Source: Proteiniphilum sp.
Lineage (GTDB): Bacteria; Bacteroidota; Bacteroidia; Bacteroidales; Dysgonomonadaceae
Assembly (NCBI GenBank): GCA_015478855.1
Contig: JADMKJ010000176.1
Span: 1-64,000 of the forward strand
Direction: 5' to 3'
DNA: 64,000 bases
The translations under genes were made by a program, and so were the position numbers. This document shows positions 49,483-59,312 of this stretch, one piece after another (the stretch's first letter is position 1; each line of letters starts with the position of its first letter). The notes below the pieces were generated by a model, which was not told where the DNA came from, did no database searches, and saw only the letters and a program-made list of their open reading frames with translations.

Positions 49483-51627
49483 CTATTCAGTGGTGATGAC
49501 CAGCTCTTTTCCCTGCTTTAATTGGTCGTGTGTAATAAACCATCCGTCGACCGGTTCATCGCCATAGTTGATCTGTTGTATCTTCTTCCCCTCTCCATCT
49601 TTTCTGATGGTAAAGGTGGTCTTCTCATCCAGCCGGAACTTCACTTTATCGAACAGGGGAACAGAAACAATGTATTCGGGATCAGCGGGTGAATAGGTAT
49701 ATAAGCCTATGGCATTGAGTACGTACCAGGCTGACATCTCACCGGCATCATCCATCCCCGCATAAGCCAGCTTATCGGCGCCCATATCATAGAATCGGTC
49801 CATGATGCTGTCGAGCACGCATTGTGCTTTCTCCTGCTTACCGATAAAGTAATAGGTATAGGGAATACTGTGAGCCGGTTGGTTGCCATGACAGTAGTTG
49901 CCCATAAAACCGGTCATGTTATGTACCTCATAGCCTCTCCATGGCTCGGTGAAAAGTGAGTCTAACTTCTGTTCTACAGCATTATGATCAGGGTAGAGTG
50001 CAAGCATCCCTTCCGGGTCGTGGGGAGCAAAGAAGAGCGAGTTCCAGGCATTGGCCTCCCGGTACATGTAGGCGAAATAGGGATAATAGGGATCAAAATC
50101 ATCAATCCAGCTGCCATCCTCAATCTTACCCCGCCAGAAGCCGGTGGAGGGATCGAACAGGTTCTTATAATTTTCGGAATGTTTCATTAGAAGGTCATGA
50201 TTCGCCTTATCTCCCAGCTCTTTGGCTATTAACGCTGTCGCGTAGTCGTCATAGGCATACTCTACTGTCTTAGTGACCGCTGCCTTGTACTCATCCCATG
50301 TGGGCACGTTGGTGGTGTCTTTCTCAGCGATCCATCCTTTTTCCAGGTATTCCTCGAGATATGGCCTGCCTCCGCGACCGGGTACGGTGGCATTCTTCAG
50401 CAACAGCGCATAGGCTCGTTCCAGGTCGAAACCGGTGATGCCACGCAGATAGCTTCCGGCCACAAACACCGATGCATGATCGCCATGGAAGAAAGTAGGC
50501 ATATATCCACCTCTTTTCTCACCTTTGTCAATGATTGACCGGATGATATCGGTAGTGACATCAGGTGAGATCATACCCAGCAATACCAGTTTGTTGCGGT
50601 AGTCATCCCAGAAGGAGGGGTTGGTGTAGTAGCGGAAACCTTTGTTGGTCACGTTACCCCTCTCGTCCGTGAAATCACCGTTCACATCGCTGCGCAATGC
50701 CGGCCATAGAAAAGAACGGTAGAGGGTGGAATAAAAGATCTCTTTTTCACGTTCGGTACCTCCCGTTACTTTGATCCTTGAGAGTAGTTTGTTCCACGTC
50801 TCATCGGCTTCCGAACGTACCTGAGCGAAGCTTTTGTCCAGCATCTCCTCTTCCAGGTTCATTCTTGCATTCTCAATGCTGACGAAGGAAAAGCCGATCT
50901 TCAATTCCAACGGTTCATTTTTGGGGCTTTCATCGAAGTGGACCACCGATACCGCATGCTTGTCATCTTTGAGCTGTACGATATCTTCAATCGGATAGTT
51001 GGCCACCGCATAGAAATAGATCTTTCCTTCAGCATCCTGGAAGCCGGTGAACACATGTTCATCCTCTCTTTGAATGAACCAGTCGTTTACATGATTGTTG
51101 GTGCGTGTCATGTCGGCAATCAAACGCTTCGGACTGTCATCGGAAAAGCTGTATCGGTGGTAGCCGCAACGCAGGGTGGAGGTGAGCTCGGCATCGATGC
51201 CGTAACGTTCAAGGAAAACCCGGTAATAGCCCGGGCTGGCCGATTCGTTCATATGGCTGAATCCGGATGCATAATCACCCGGAGTCACTTCACCGGTGAC
51301 GGGTAATATTGGCATATGCAACAGGTTCCAGTGTCCCTTGTTGGTGTGGGCAAATCCGTAGATGATCGTATCTTCGTATTGGTAACCCGCACCACTCCTG
51401 AACTGTGTTACCGGGCTCAGCTGTACCATCGCGTTGGGCAGCGAGGTACCGGGGAAGACCTCGGCACCCCAGGTGCGCTCTTTCCAGGTACGTACATATC
51501 CCAGATCTTCAGGTTCCCACAATGTGGCTGTCCCCAGCAAAGGATTGACATAGTCTGTAAGTTGTTTGTTGGTGGTGCAGCTTATAGATAGAAACGACAG
51601 GAGTAGAGCGGTGAGAATATGCTTCAT
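49483..51627 (-). CDS. GH92-family alpha-mannosidase-like lipoprotein
   Basis: DYVNPLLGT; GHWNLLHMPILP; TGFMGNYCHGNQPAHSIPYTYYFIG; DDAGEMSAWYVLNAIGLY. Confidence 0.9.
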   Translation of the reverse strand: MKHILTALLLSFLSISCTTNKQLTDYVNPLLGTATLWEPEDLGYVRTWKERTWGAEVFPGTSLPNAMVQLSPVTQFRSGAGYQYEDTIIYGFAHTNKGHWNLLHMPILPVTGEVTPGDYASGFSHMNESASPGYYRVFLERYGIDAELTSTLRCGYHRYSFSDDSPKRLIADMTRTNNHVNDWFIQREDEHVFTGFQDAEGKIYFYAVANYPIEDIVQLKDDKHAVSVVHFDESPKNEPLELKIGFSFVSIENARMNLEEEMLDKSFAQVRSEADETWNKLLSRIKVTGGTEREKEIFYSTLYRSFLWPALRSDVNGDFTDERGNVTNKGFRYYTNPSFWDDYRNKLVLLGMISPDVTTDIIRSIIDKGEKRGGYMPTFFHGDHASVFVAGSYLRGITGFDLERAYALLLKNATVPGRGGRPYLEEYLEKGWIAEKDTTNVPTWDEYKAAVTKTVEYAYDDYATALIAKELGDKANHDLLMKHSENYKNLFDPSTGFWRGKIEDGSWIDDFDPYYPYFAYMYREANAWNSLFFAPHDPEGMLALYPDHNAVEQKLDSLFTEPWRGYEVHNMTGFMGNYCHGNQPAHSIPYTYYFIGKQEKAQCVLDSIMDRFYDMGADKLAYAGMDDAGEMSAWYVLNAIGLYTYSPADPEYIVSVPLFDKVKFRLDEKTTFTIRKDGEGKKIQQINYGDEPVDGWFITHDQLKQGKELVITTE

Positions 51628-51638
51628 AAATATATTTA

Positions 51639-52910
51639 TTATTTGAAATGTTTGTCGGCAAAATCAAGAAATTGTTCCCAGTCGTAATCCGTCACATCAT
51701 GCTTCCCGCCTCTCAGATGATAACCGATGTCGCCCATAATAGGTTTATGTTGTTCCGGCATCTTATCAGTGTCAATCGCTTCCAGGCCATACAACCTGTA
51801 TGCCGGACCTGCATGGTAGGCTGATAAAAACTCTCCTTCGGGATCGGCCCACAGATCTTCTTGCGCACTGGCCACGTACACCTTACGTGGTGCTATCAGG
51901 GCGAGGAGCTGATGTTGATCTACCGGCAACAATTCTTCCTTGTTGTTATACTGACGGAAATTCTCACAGAACCAATGAGGAAAAGCATTGTTGATGATTT
52001 CTGTGGTCTCCCCGAATTTTCTTCTGAAAAGTGCAGCACCACCACAACCGGAATTATTGGAGATGACAATATGGAAACGTTGATCCTGAGCAGCTGCCCA
52101 AAGAGCAGCCTTTCCGAGACGTGAGTGACCCATGAGTGCTATTTTGTCTGTATCTATCTGTTGCTGTGTTTCCAGGAAATCAACAATCCGGCTTGACCCC
52201 CAGGCCCAGGCTCCGATAGACTGCCACTCTCCGGGAGTCGTTTTGCCTGAATCATATCCCCGAAAAAGGGAGATCACACTGTGATCTTTTAATTCCGGAT
52301 TATCGGGGTAGATATCATGATAGCACATTGTTGCCACAGCATATCCCCTGTCGATGATCTTTTCGTAGCTCCACCGGCTCGATTGATTTCCTCTTTTCCA
52401 ATCCGGGTGATCCGGTTCTTTCAAAAGGTGGAGTGCGGGAGAATAAAAAATTGTTGAGTCTGTGATAGTGCTGTGGTTTCCCTTAAAATTATATCCTATA
52501 AACACGGGAACTTTACTTTTTGGCTTATTCGGTATATAAAGCAACAGGATGGCTTCTGTTTTTTTCGTTCCGTTCGAAAATGTAAACCTTACCTGTTTGC
52601 CGGTAGCTTTGCCACCCAGTGCTTCAGTGTCTTCAGTTAATACCTCATAAGTGACATCAATGTTCTCTGCAGGAGTGCGACCGTAAATTTGGGAAGCAAA
52701 CAGTTTCATCAGTTCCGGCTTTCGTTGTTTCTCCCACTGTTCTGCTGTTGTGACCATCACGCCGTTTTTACACTTTAAAAGTTCAGGTAGGAGATATGCA
52801 GAAACTTTCGATTCATCGTAATTTACGGTCTGCTGAGCGTTTACCAATGAGGCGAATAACCACATCATCAACCCTGTGAATTTTATTATTCTTTTAGTTG
52901 TGATCATCAT
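51639..52910 (-). CDS. alpha/beta-hydrolase esterase (glucuronoyl/acetylxylan esterase-like)
   Basis: ALMGHSRLGKAALWAAAQDQRF (GHSRLGK); PVFIGYNFKGNH; signal peptide. Confidence 0.8.
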   Translation of the reverse strand: MMITTKRIIKFTGLMMWLFASLVNAQQTVNYDESKVSAYLLPELLKCKNGVMVTTAEQWEKQRKPELMKLFASQIYGRTPAENIDVTYEVLTEDTEALGGKATGKQVRFTFSNGTKKTEAILLLYIPNKPKSKVPVFIGYNFKGNHSTITDSTIFYSPALHLLKEPDHPDWKRGNQSSRWSYEKIIDRGYAVATMCYHDIYPDNPELKDHSVISLFRGYDSGKTTPGEWQSIGAWAWGSSRIVDFLETQQQIDTDKIALMGHSRLGKAALWAAAQDQRFHIVISNNSGCGGAALFRRKFGETTEIINNAFPHWFCENFRQYNNKEELLPVDQHQLLALIAPRKVYVASAQEDLWADPEGEFLSAYHAGPAYRLYGLEAIDTDKMPEQHKPIMGDIGYHLRGGKHDVTDYDWEQFLDFADKHFK

Positions 52911-53114
52911 ATCTGTTTTATAAAAGTTGAAAAAGGTTGGCTTTTTTATTGAGACCAGGGTGAAAAGTAATAAGATTCATCGCCTGTTTTCACTGGTTTT
53001 GAAAAACTCTCCTATTTGGAAATACAAATAAAGCAATAATGTTTAAATAATGAAAAACTGTTTATTCATTATTTATACTGGAGGTGTTGCTTTTGCAGTT
53101 CAATCAAAAGAGTC

Positions 53115-53122
53115 TATCTTTG
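53115..53122 (+). promoter_or_regulatory. -7 element TATCTTTG 5 nt upstream of AspDH start
   Basis: TATCTTTGGCACTATG. Confidence 0.55.
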
Positions 53123-53127
53123 GCACT

Positions 53128-53916
53128 ATGAAAAAATTAGTGATTGCCGGTAGTGGTTATCTGGCCGATATAGTGGCTGATGCGTTGATAAACGGGTTGT
53201 TGCCTGACTATGATCTTGTAGGTGTCTACTCGCGTACTGTAGCGAAAGCAGGTCGTCTGGCGAATAAAATGGAGCAACATGGAAAAGTATGTAAGGCAAC
53301 AACCTCTCTGGAGGAGTTGCTCGCTTTGAAGCCTGATTTCCTGGTGGAGGCAGCATCGCCCGCAGCGATGAAAGAGTTGGCCCTGCCGGCTTTAAGGAAC
53401 GGCACTTCGGTCGTTACATTGTCTATAGGGGCTTTGGCGGATACAGCTTTTTATAATGAGGTGAGGGATACAGCGGCAACACATGGCTCACGTGTTTATA
53501 TCGCTTCGGGTGCCACGGGAGGGTTTGATGTGCTCCGCACTGCCACACTGATGGGAAATGCCACCGCCAGCTTTTTCAATGAGAAGGGAGTGGCTGCCCT
53601 GCGGCAATCACCTCTCTACACACCCGATATGGAGAGGGTGAACAAGGTCGTTTTCTCCGGTACAGCCCGGGAGGCGATAGAGACCTTTCCCACCGGATTG
53701 AATGTGGCTGTGGCGGCCTCACTAGCCACCGTAGGCCCTGAGCAGCTGCAGGTGACCATGGAGTCGACGCCTGACTTCAGGGGTGACAGACAGCGTGTGG
53801 AGGTCAGAAATGAGCAGGTACACGCCGTAGTTGATGTATTCAGTGCCACCTCAGCAATCGCGGCATGGTCGGTGGTCAGCACACTGAGAAATATTGCTTC
53901 GCCCATTGTATTCTGA
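53128..53916 (+). CDS. aspartate dehydrogenase-like (DUF108) protein
   Basis: KKLVIAGSGYLADIVADAL; VEAASPAAMKELALPAL; YIASGATGGFDVLRTA. Confidence 0.75.
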   Translation: MKKLVIAGSGYLADIVADALINGLLPDYDLVGVYSRTVAKAGRLANKMEQHGKVCKATTSLEELLALKPDFLVEAASPAAMKELALPALRNGTSVVTLSIGALADTAFYNEVRDTAATHGSRVYIASGATGGFDVLRTATLMGNATASFFNEKGVAALRQSPLYTPDMERVNKVVFSGTAREAIETFPTGLNVAVAASLATVGPEQLQVTMESTPDFRGDRQRVEVRNEQVHAVVDVFSATSAIAAWSVVSTLRNIASPIVF

Positions 53917-53992
53917 TTTCTGATGCCGGAGGATGAGCGGCAGTTCCGTCACCTCTTCAGAAGATGGTTGCTGATGATTGGGTAAACGATTG

Positions 53993-54886
53993 TTACAAGA
54001 CTATTCCGGTATAGTCGGAAAGGTTCTGCAACACCTTCTCACTCAACCGGTCGAATGCCTGACGGGTACGTCCGGTGGATACCTGCATGCAGCGGACCTT
54101 CGGATGGTCGAGCAGATGTTCGCCACCCAGTGCTCCCACGGTGTCGCAGAAACAGCGGTTGTCGCCCCCGAGCCATTTTAAAAAGGGTTGTTCATCCCAT
54201 GCAGGAGAAAGCCCGGTATTGAACAGTATCTTTTTGTTGCCCAATTTCTCAAACTGACCCTCATGCAACAGGATGGTATTCCGGTTGAGGCAGCAGCATA
54301 CCACTTCGTTCTGTTCGAGCAGCTCATCCAGCGGGAGAAACCGATATCCTTTTGCCCTGGCTTCTGCCTTCTCACTCCGCGCAAAGTAGGATATCTCCGC
54401 TCCGAAAAAGTGGAGTGCATCGGCGATCATACCCCCCGACGTGCCAAGACCGATAATACCTGCTTTTAAACCGGTGATCTCACGCGCCATGCCATCCCAC
54501 GGTGCCTGATCGAAGCCGTGGAGGCAGCGCACCAGCTCACTGATCACATATTCCACCACACCCTCATCCCCGTAATCGCGGATGCCGGTGACGGTGATCC
54601 CTCTGCTGTTGGCATACAGAATATCCACGTTGGCGCTTTCGGGTGAATAGAGTGAGTTACACATGCCGATGTAGTGTACGTTGGGGCATTGCTCCAGGGC
54701 ATCCTTGCCCAGGTGGGAGGTGTAGCTCAGCAACACCGCATCGGCATCGCCGATGCGTGCTGCGATCTCATGGTGATCCTTTGGTATATCCGGGTAGAGG
54801 ATGACCTCATTGGCAAATGCATGCAGCTTCTTCTCTGCTGAGGGAATTAAACTGACCGGTTCTATCGCTACCAATTTATGAAACAT
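53993..54886 (-). CDS. D-isomer-specific 2-hydroxyacid dehydrogenase
   Basis: LKAGIIGLGTSGGMIADALHFFGAEISYFARSEK; EVVCCCLNRN. Confidence 0.8.
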   Translation of the reverse strand: MFHKLVAIEPVSLIPSAEKKLHAFANEVILYPDIPKDHHEIAARIGDADAVLLSYTSHLGKDALEQCPNVHYIGMCNSLYSPESANVDILYANSRGITVTGIRDYGDEGVVEYVISELVRCLHGFDQAPWDGMAREITGLKAGIIGLGTSGGMIADALHFFGAEISYFARSEKAEARAKGYRFLPLDELLEQNEVVCCCLNRNTILLHEGQFEKLGNKKILFNTGLSPAWDEQPFLKWLGGDNRCFCDTVGALGGEHLLDHPKVRCMQVSTGRTRQAFDRLSEKVLQNLSDYTGIVL

Positions 54887-54967
54887 CTGAATCGGAATTT
54901 AAGTGTGTATGGGTTCACTGTGTGAAGGGCAAATATAGGGTTTTTGCAGCTGATTGCCAAACGTAGA

Positions 54968-55002
54968 CCCCTCCGGAGCCTTTTTCATCCTTTCGGGAGG
55001 GG
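54968..55002 (-). terminator. GC-rich hairpin after TonB receptor gene
   Basis: CCCCTCC/GGAGGGG, loop of 21 nt, no clear T-run. Confidence 0.4.
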
Positions 55003-55014
55003 GCCGGTTAAAAT

Positions 55015-57057
55015 CTAGAATTGATAACGTATACCTCCCGACAGCCAGAACCCAGGCTGTGGGATGTTTCCGAAATCGACATGGGTGGTATTGAAGATGT
55101 TGTTGACATGCATGAAAATGTCAACGTTGCTCAACGCGTAATTTGCTTTCAGGTCCAGCAGTGAAAAGGGGGTGTAACTGACTCTCTCTCCGGGCTGAAG
55201 ATCGCTGTATAGCACATAGGAACCTGCTCTCTCCTGCCAGCGGAAGTTCCACGACAGGGTAAGCTGCTTCATCACCCTGTGATGCAGGCTGGCAGTGAAC
55301 TTGTGACGGAGGTGGTTCAGTGTATAGTTTGAAATCAGCTCATCTTCTTCCCTGTCCTGTTGCAGGTACATATACCCCAGTGATAGTGAATGCAAAGGCT
55401 GGGATATCCCTAACCACTCATTCAGGTTCAATCGCATGCCTGCCTCGAATCCTCTCTTGTTGAGTTTCGTGTGATTCCTCGACTCCCACAGTGCATCGGG
55501 AGATGATTTCACCCAGTCGATCATATTTCTGCCCTTCATGTAGAAGGCAGCGATACTGCCTCTCACCACAGGATGTGTGAATTTGGCCCCAACCTCAAAT
55601 GCCTCGGATTGTTCGGCTTCCAGGCTGATGTTACCGGTATGGGTGGCAGTGGTATAATAGAGGTCGGTGAAGGTGGGCAGGCGGGTGGCTTTGTTCCATG
55701 ATGCATAGAGGGTGAGCTTTTCTGATGCTCTCATCGAAGCGTTCAGTGCCGGATAGAAATCCATTTTAGTGGAGACCGCCCGGTTGTGATTGAGCAATCC
55801 TCCAATTGAGAGCGTGTATCTGTTGAGAATAAAATTGTGCTCAGCGAAATAACTGATGGCGGTACGGTTATCCGATTTTGTGTATTTCCCGATCGCCTCC
55901 TCCATCGGTCTGCCCAGCACGCTGCTCAGAATAGCTTCATTACGGAACTCACCCCCAAAGCTGGTGATCCCCCAGAGAGATGCATACTGCATGTTGAGGT
56001 TCATCCCGTACACATCACTCCGGTGATAGTTATGATCGGTGTACCACTCCGGCACATTGGGTGAGCCTTCGCGAAAAAGCTGAAACTCATCATCATGGCG
56101 ACTCCAGTAGATGTGGGGGATCAGTTTCAGTCTTCCGCCGGTTTCACCACGTACCGACAGCAGGAGACCTCTCGTGTCGTCGTACTGATCGGGATAGGCG
56201 GCGGAGTAGAAGGTGTTGGCGCCATACGCCTTATCGTTCAGCCCGGCCTGAATATCGATATGTGCTCCATCGATATCGAAGCGGCTCTGCCATAGAAGAT
56301 TCAGTATGTTGTAATCACTGTTGCGGATATATCCGTCCGACCGCTTGTATCCTGCCGAGAGGGTGTGCACCGAGGCACCTGCTTTGTATGCACCACGCAG
56401 ATCCGCCCCGAAGAGCCCATGCATGCCACCCTCCAGCTTCGCAAAAGCATTGGATCCCACATCTTTCTTAGTGATCATGTTGACTCCCCCCGCAAAGGCG
56501 CTTGCACCATACACCAGCGAAGAGGGACCCTGTACGATCTCGATCCGTTCGATATCGGAAAGGTTGACGGGGATGTCGAAACTGTAATGTCCTGTGTGGG
56601 GGCTGGTGAGGTTCACACCATTGAGAAGGATGGCTGTCTGATCGAATGATCCGCCACGAAGGGAGATGTCCGCCTGTACGCCGTGCGGTCCGCGTTGCAG
56701 GATGTCTGCACCTGCTACATAGTTTAAAAGCTCTTCAATACTGCGGACGGGCGCCCGCTCAATATCCTGTTTGGATACTACTGTCACCATCTTTGCTGCC
56801 AGATTCAGCGGTAGCTCCACCCTGGAGGCGGTAACCACCACCTCTTCCAGCTCTTTCAGCGGGATGGTGTCGGTTGATGTGCGGGTAAACAGCCGTTCCA
56901 CCGATACTGCCGTAGCCGCATGCGCACTCATCAACGTGCAGCCCGACAGCACACCGATGGTGACCGCCTTGTGCATGCTGTTGAAGACGCTGTACGACTT
57001 GCGGGCGAATCGTTTGAAACGAAAGCCGCTTATCCTGCATGACTCTTTTCTTTGCAT
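55015..57057 (-). CDS. BtuB-like TonB-dependent receptor with extended N-terminus
   Basis: EVVVTASRVELPLNLAAKMVTVVSKQDIERAPVRSIEELL; GPSSLVYGASAFAGGVNMITK; SGGIRYQF C-terminus. Confidence 0.85.
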   Translation of the reverse strand: MQRKESCRISGFRFKRFARKSYSVFNSMHKAVTIGVLSGCTLMSAHAATAVSVERLFTRTSTDTIPLKELEEVVVTASRVELPLNLAAKMVTVVSKQDIERAPVRSIEELLNYVAGADILQRGPHGVQADISLRGGSFDQTAILLNGVNLTSPHTGHYSFDIPVNLSDIERIEIVQGPSSLVYGASAFAGGVNMITKKDVGSNAFAKLEGGMHGLFGADLRGAYKAGASVHTLSAGYKRSDGYIRNSDYNILNLLWQSRFDIDGAHIDIQAGLNDKAYGANTFYSAAYPDQYDDTRGLLLSVRGETGGRLKLIPHIYWSRHDDEFQLFREGSPNVPEWYTDHNYHRSDVYGMNLNMQYASLWGITSFGGEFRNEAILSSVLGRPMEEAIGKYTKSDNRTAISYFAEHNFILNRYTLSIGGLLNHNRAVSTKMDFYPALNASMRASEKLTLYASWNKATRLPTFTDLYYTTATHTGNISLEAEQSEAFEVGAKFTHPVVRGSIAAFYMKGRNMIDWVKSSPDALWESRNHTKLNKRGFEAGMRLNLNEWLGISQPLHSLSLGYMYLQQDREEDELISNYTLNHLRHKFTASLHHRVMKQLTLSWNFRWQERAGSYVLYSDLQPGERVSYTPFSLLDLKANYALSNVDIFMHVNNIFNTTHVDFGNIPQPGFWLSGGIRYQF

Positions 57058-57078
57058 ATGTTAATTATTAGTGAGCTG

Positions 57079-57086
57079 CAAAAATA
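57079..57086 (-). promoter_or_regulatory. -7 element TATTTTTG of the TonB receptor gene
   Basis: plus-strand CAAAAATA 21 nt upstream of the start. Confidence 0.45.
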
Positions 57087-57131
57087 GGGTTCTTTCTTTA
57101 AAATGGAAAGGAATGTCTCTTTTTTTTATGC

Positions 57132-57665
57132 TCACTCTTCAAAAAAGGAGAAGTGGACATTGCCATATTTTCGCTCTTCTTTAAAGAAAGGGAAAGAGGA
57201 GAAATCATATTTTTTTGAATGCTCCAACAGGAATATACCGCCTTGTTTCAGCAACTTCCTCCCGAAGATGATACCGGGGATTGTGTCAATGCCGGCCATA
57301 TCGTAAGGGGGGTCGGCGAAGATAAGATCGAACTGTTGATTGCATGACAAAAGAAATTTAAAAACATCAGCCTTCAGAGGGATGAGCTCCTCTGCACCCA
57401 GTGTCTCTTTAGCCTTGCAGATAAAACGCCAGTGCAGGTTGTTCATCTCTACGCTCACCACACGGGGACAACCCCGTGAAACAAGCTCCAGGGCGATGCT
57501 CCCTGTTCCAGAAAAAAGATCGAGCGCTTCGGTCTCTTCCCAGTCAACCCTGTTTTGAAGCACGTTGAAAAGTCCCTCCCTCGCGAAATCGGTCGTCGGG
57601 CGCGCTTGCAGATTGGCCGGTATCTGTATCCTTCGTGATTTGTATTTTCCGCTAATTATACGCAT
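57132..57665 (-). CDS. rsmD: 16S rRNA (guanine966-N2)-methyltransferase
   Basis: MRIISGKYKSRRIQIP...RPTTDFAREGLFNVL; LDLFSGTGSIALE; LIFADPPYD. Confidence 0.93.
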   Translation of the reverse strand: MRIISGKYKSRRIQIPANLQARPTTDFAREGLFNVLQNRVDWEETEALDLFSGTGSIALELVSRGCPRVVSVEMNNLHWRFICKAKETLGAEELIPLKADVFKFLLSCNQQFDLIFADPPYDMAGIDTIPGIIFGRKLLKQGGIFLLEHSKKYDFSSFPFFKEERKYGNVHFSFFEE

Positions 57666-58471
57666 AAGGCAGCAATTATATCGGTGGGAAGTGTTTGCTT
57701 CTGTTCTTCGGTCAGCTGTACAGCAGGCTTTAATGCCACTATTTCAACATGGCGAATTAGTTTCTTCAGGATATCGATCACTGTTTTATCTGCATCGATA
57801 TCACCTGAGAGATAAAGCCTGTCGGTTGTCTGGTCGAATTCCAGTTTCTCCCATACACTCGCGATGTAGTAGGTGGTGTCATGTGGATTCACTCCAGAGA
57901 ATGTGTTTGCAGAGAGAAGACTCTCCTCAGAAAAACAGATGATGGTCACACACTTATCATGGAAATTAACAAAACAACTGTTGCAACCCTCTTCTCTCTT
58001 ATAGCTTTCAAAAAGTTGCAGCAGGCGGGAGGTGTGGTGGTGAAAGGTGGGATTCCACAGATTTCGTGACAGAAATGAATGCACCTCTTCATCCAGATTA
58101 TAGACAACATGATAGGTGCCACCCGGTGATGCATCACTCAGTACATTTCCTTTCTCCTGATGAAAGTTAAACCGGAACAACTCATTCACTTCTCCCTTGT
58201 TAAAATATATCGCAGGCACAAGCGTGAAACAGTGAGAGACAATCGTTACAGCGCAACTATTGAACGGTTGACTGAAGAAACCATGATCGAAGATCAGTTT
58301 TTTAATGTGATCGATATATGACAATTTATTCCCTAGTGTGGTGCCCTGAAAATGAAAAATGGAGGGATCCACAGGTGAATGAATTGAAAAAGAAAATCCA
58401 TCCGGCGTTAACCGAATGGATAAATTGTATTCTTCAGAATGAGCTAAATCAATATTTTCCGGTAAAAACAT
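57656..58471 (-). CDS. DUF3822-like protein
   Basis: overlaps rsmD start; Bacteroidetes pairing; LSIRLTPDGFSFSIHSP. Confidence 0.65.
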   Translation of the reverse strand: MFLPENIDLAHSEEYNLSIRLTPDGFSFSIHSPVDPSIFHFQGTTLGNKLSYIDHIKKLIFDHGFFSQPFNSCAVTIVSHCFTLVPAIYFNKGEVNELFRFNFHQEKGNVLSDASPGGTYHVVYNLDEEVHSFLSRNLWNPTFHHHTSRLLQLFESYKREEGCNSCFVNFHDKCVTIICFSEESLLSANTFSGVNPHDTTYYIASVWEKLEFDQTTDRLYLSGDIDADKTVIDILKKLIRHVEIVALKPAVQLTEEQKQTLPTDIIAALCV

Positions 58472-58490
58472 GTTGATGGTTTACAACCAG

Positions 58491-59195
58491 TTATTCCCAG
58501 TTCCCGGAATTATTATTGGCTACTTCGAGTGACCCTACCTGCATACCGGGATATTTATCGCCGGGACGGTCAAGCACTTCCTGTATCTTCTGATTCAGCA
58601 GTTTCTGGTCGAGGTCACCAAGGTAAACGGTGTAGGGGGTTTTTGCCTCAAACACCTGGATAGGATAACCCGATGCGGTGATCAGAGAATCAACACCCAT
58701 CTCAAATTGTGCACCTTGTCCGAAAGGTACATATCTCAATGAGTCGATACTGAAGTTTGAACGGTTGGGATACAATACTTCCACAGTGGGAGAGAAGATG
58801 GAGTCCCTCACAAGCTGGGGGGCATTTTTTTCATCGTCCCACAGCCCGGCCGCCTTGATGGCTGACTCGTTGCCTGTACGAATGATCTGCATTGCTTTTT
58901 CTTCAGTCATGCCTGCTTCAAGCTGGTCCTCTGTGAGGTCGCCCGATTTTATGAGTGTAGCAATTTTGCCCTCTCCCACGAAATTGGTCAATGTGTCGAA
59001 GCTGGCTGTGTAGGAGCCGGACTGGGCACGTAAGGCAACCTGTGCTGTGCGGATGTCAACTAAACGCTGGATGACGGCTCTGTCTCGTCTAGCGACCTCA
59101 GCGTTGAAATCCTCTGTTCCCTGGATGCTTTTCCAACTAACGTATGCTAAAAGAACAATGGCCAATGCTAAAAGCACTCTCATTACAACTTTCAT
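58491..59195 (-). CDS. conserved hypothetical protein with N-terminal TM helix
   Basis: MKVVMRVLLALAIVLLAYVSW...DRAVIQRLVDIRTAQVALRAQSGSYTASFDTL. Confidence 0.6.
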   Translation of the reverse strand: MKVVMRVLLALAIVLLAYVSWKSIQGTEDFNAEVARRDRAVIQRLVDIRTAQVALRAQSGSYTASFDTLTNFVGEGKIATLIKSGDLTEDQLEAGMTEEKAMQIIRTGNESAIKAAGLWDDEKNAPQLVRDSIFSPTVEVLYPNRSNFSIDSLRYVPFGQGAQFEMGVDSLITASGYPIQVFEAKTPYTVYLGDLDQKLLNQKIQEVLDRPGDKYPGMQVGSLEVANNNSGNWE

Positions 59196-59312
59196 GTACT
59201 TTTCTTTTTTAAATTATTATATTGTTATTATTTTGATTTTCTGATTTTAGACTACAAATTTAGAAAAAGAATGATAATTGTACTACTTTTACTGGAAAAA
59301 TAACCAAAAAAA

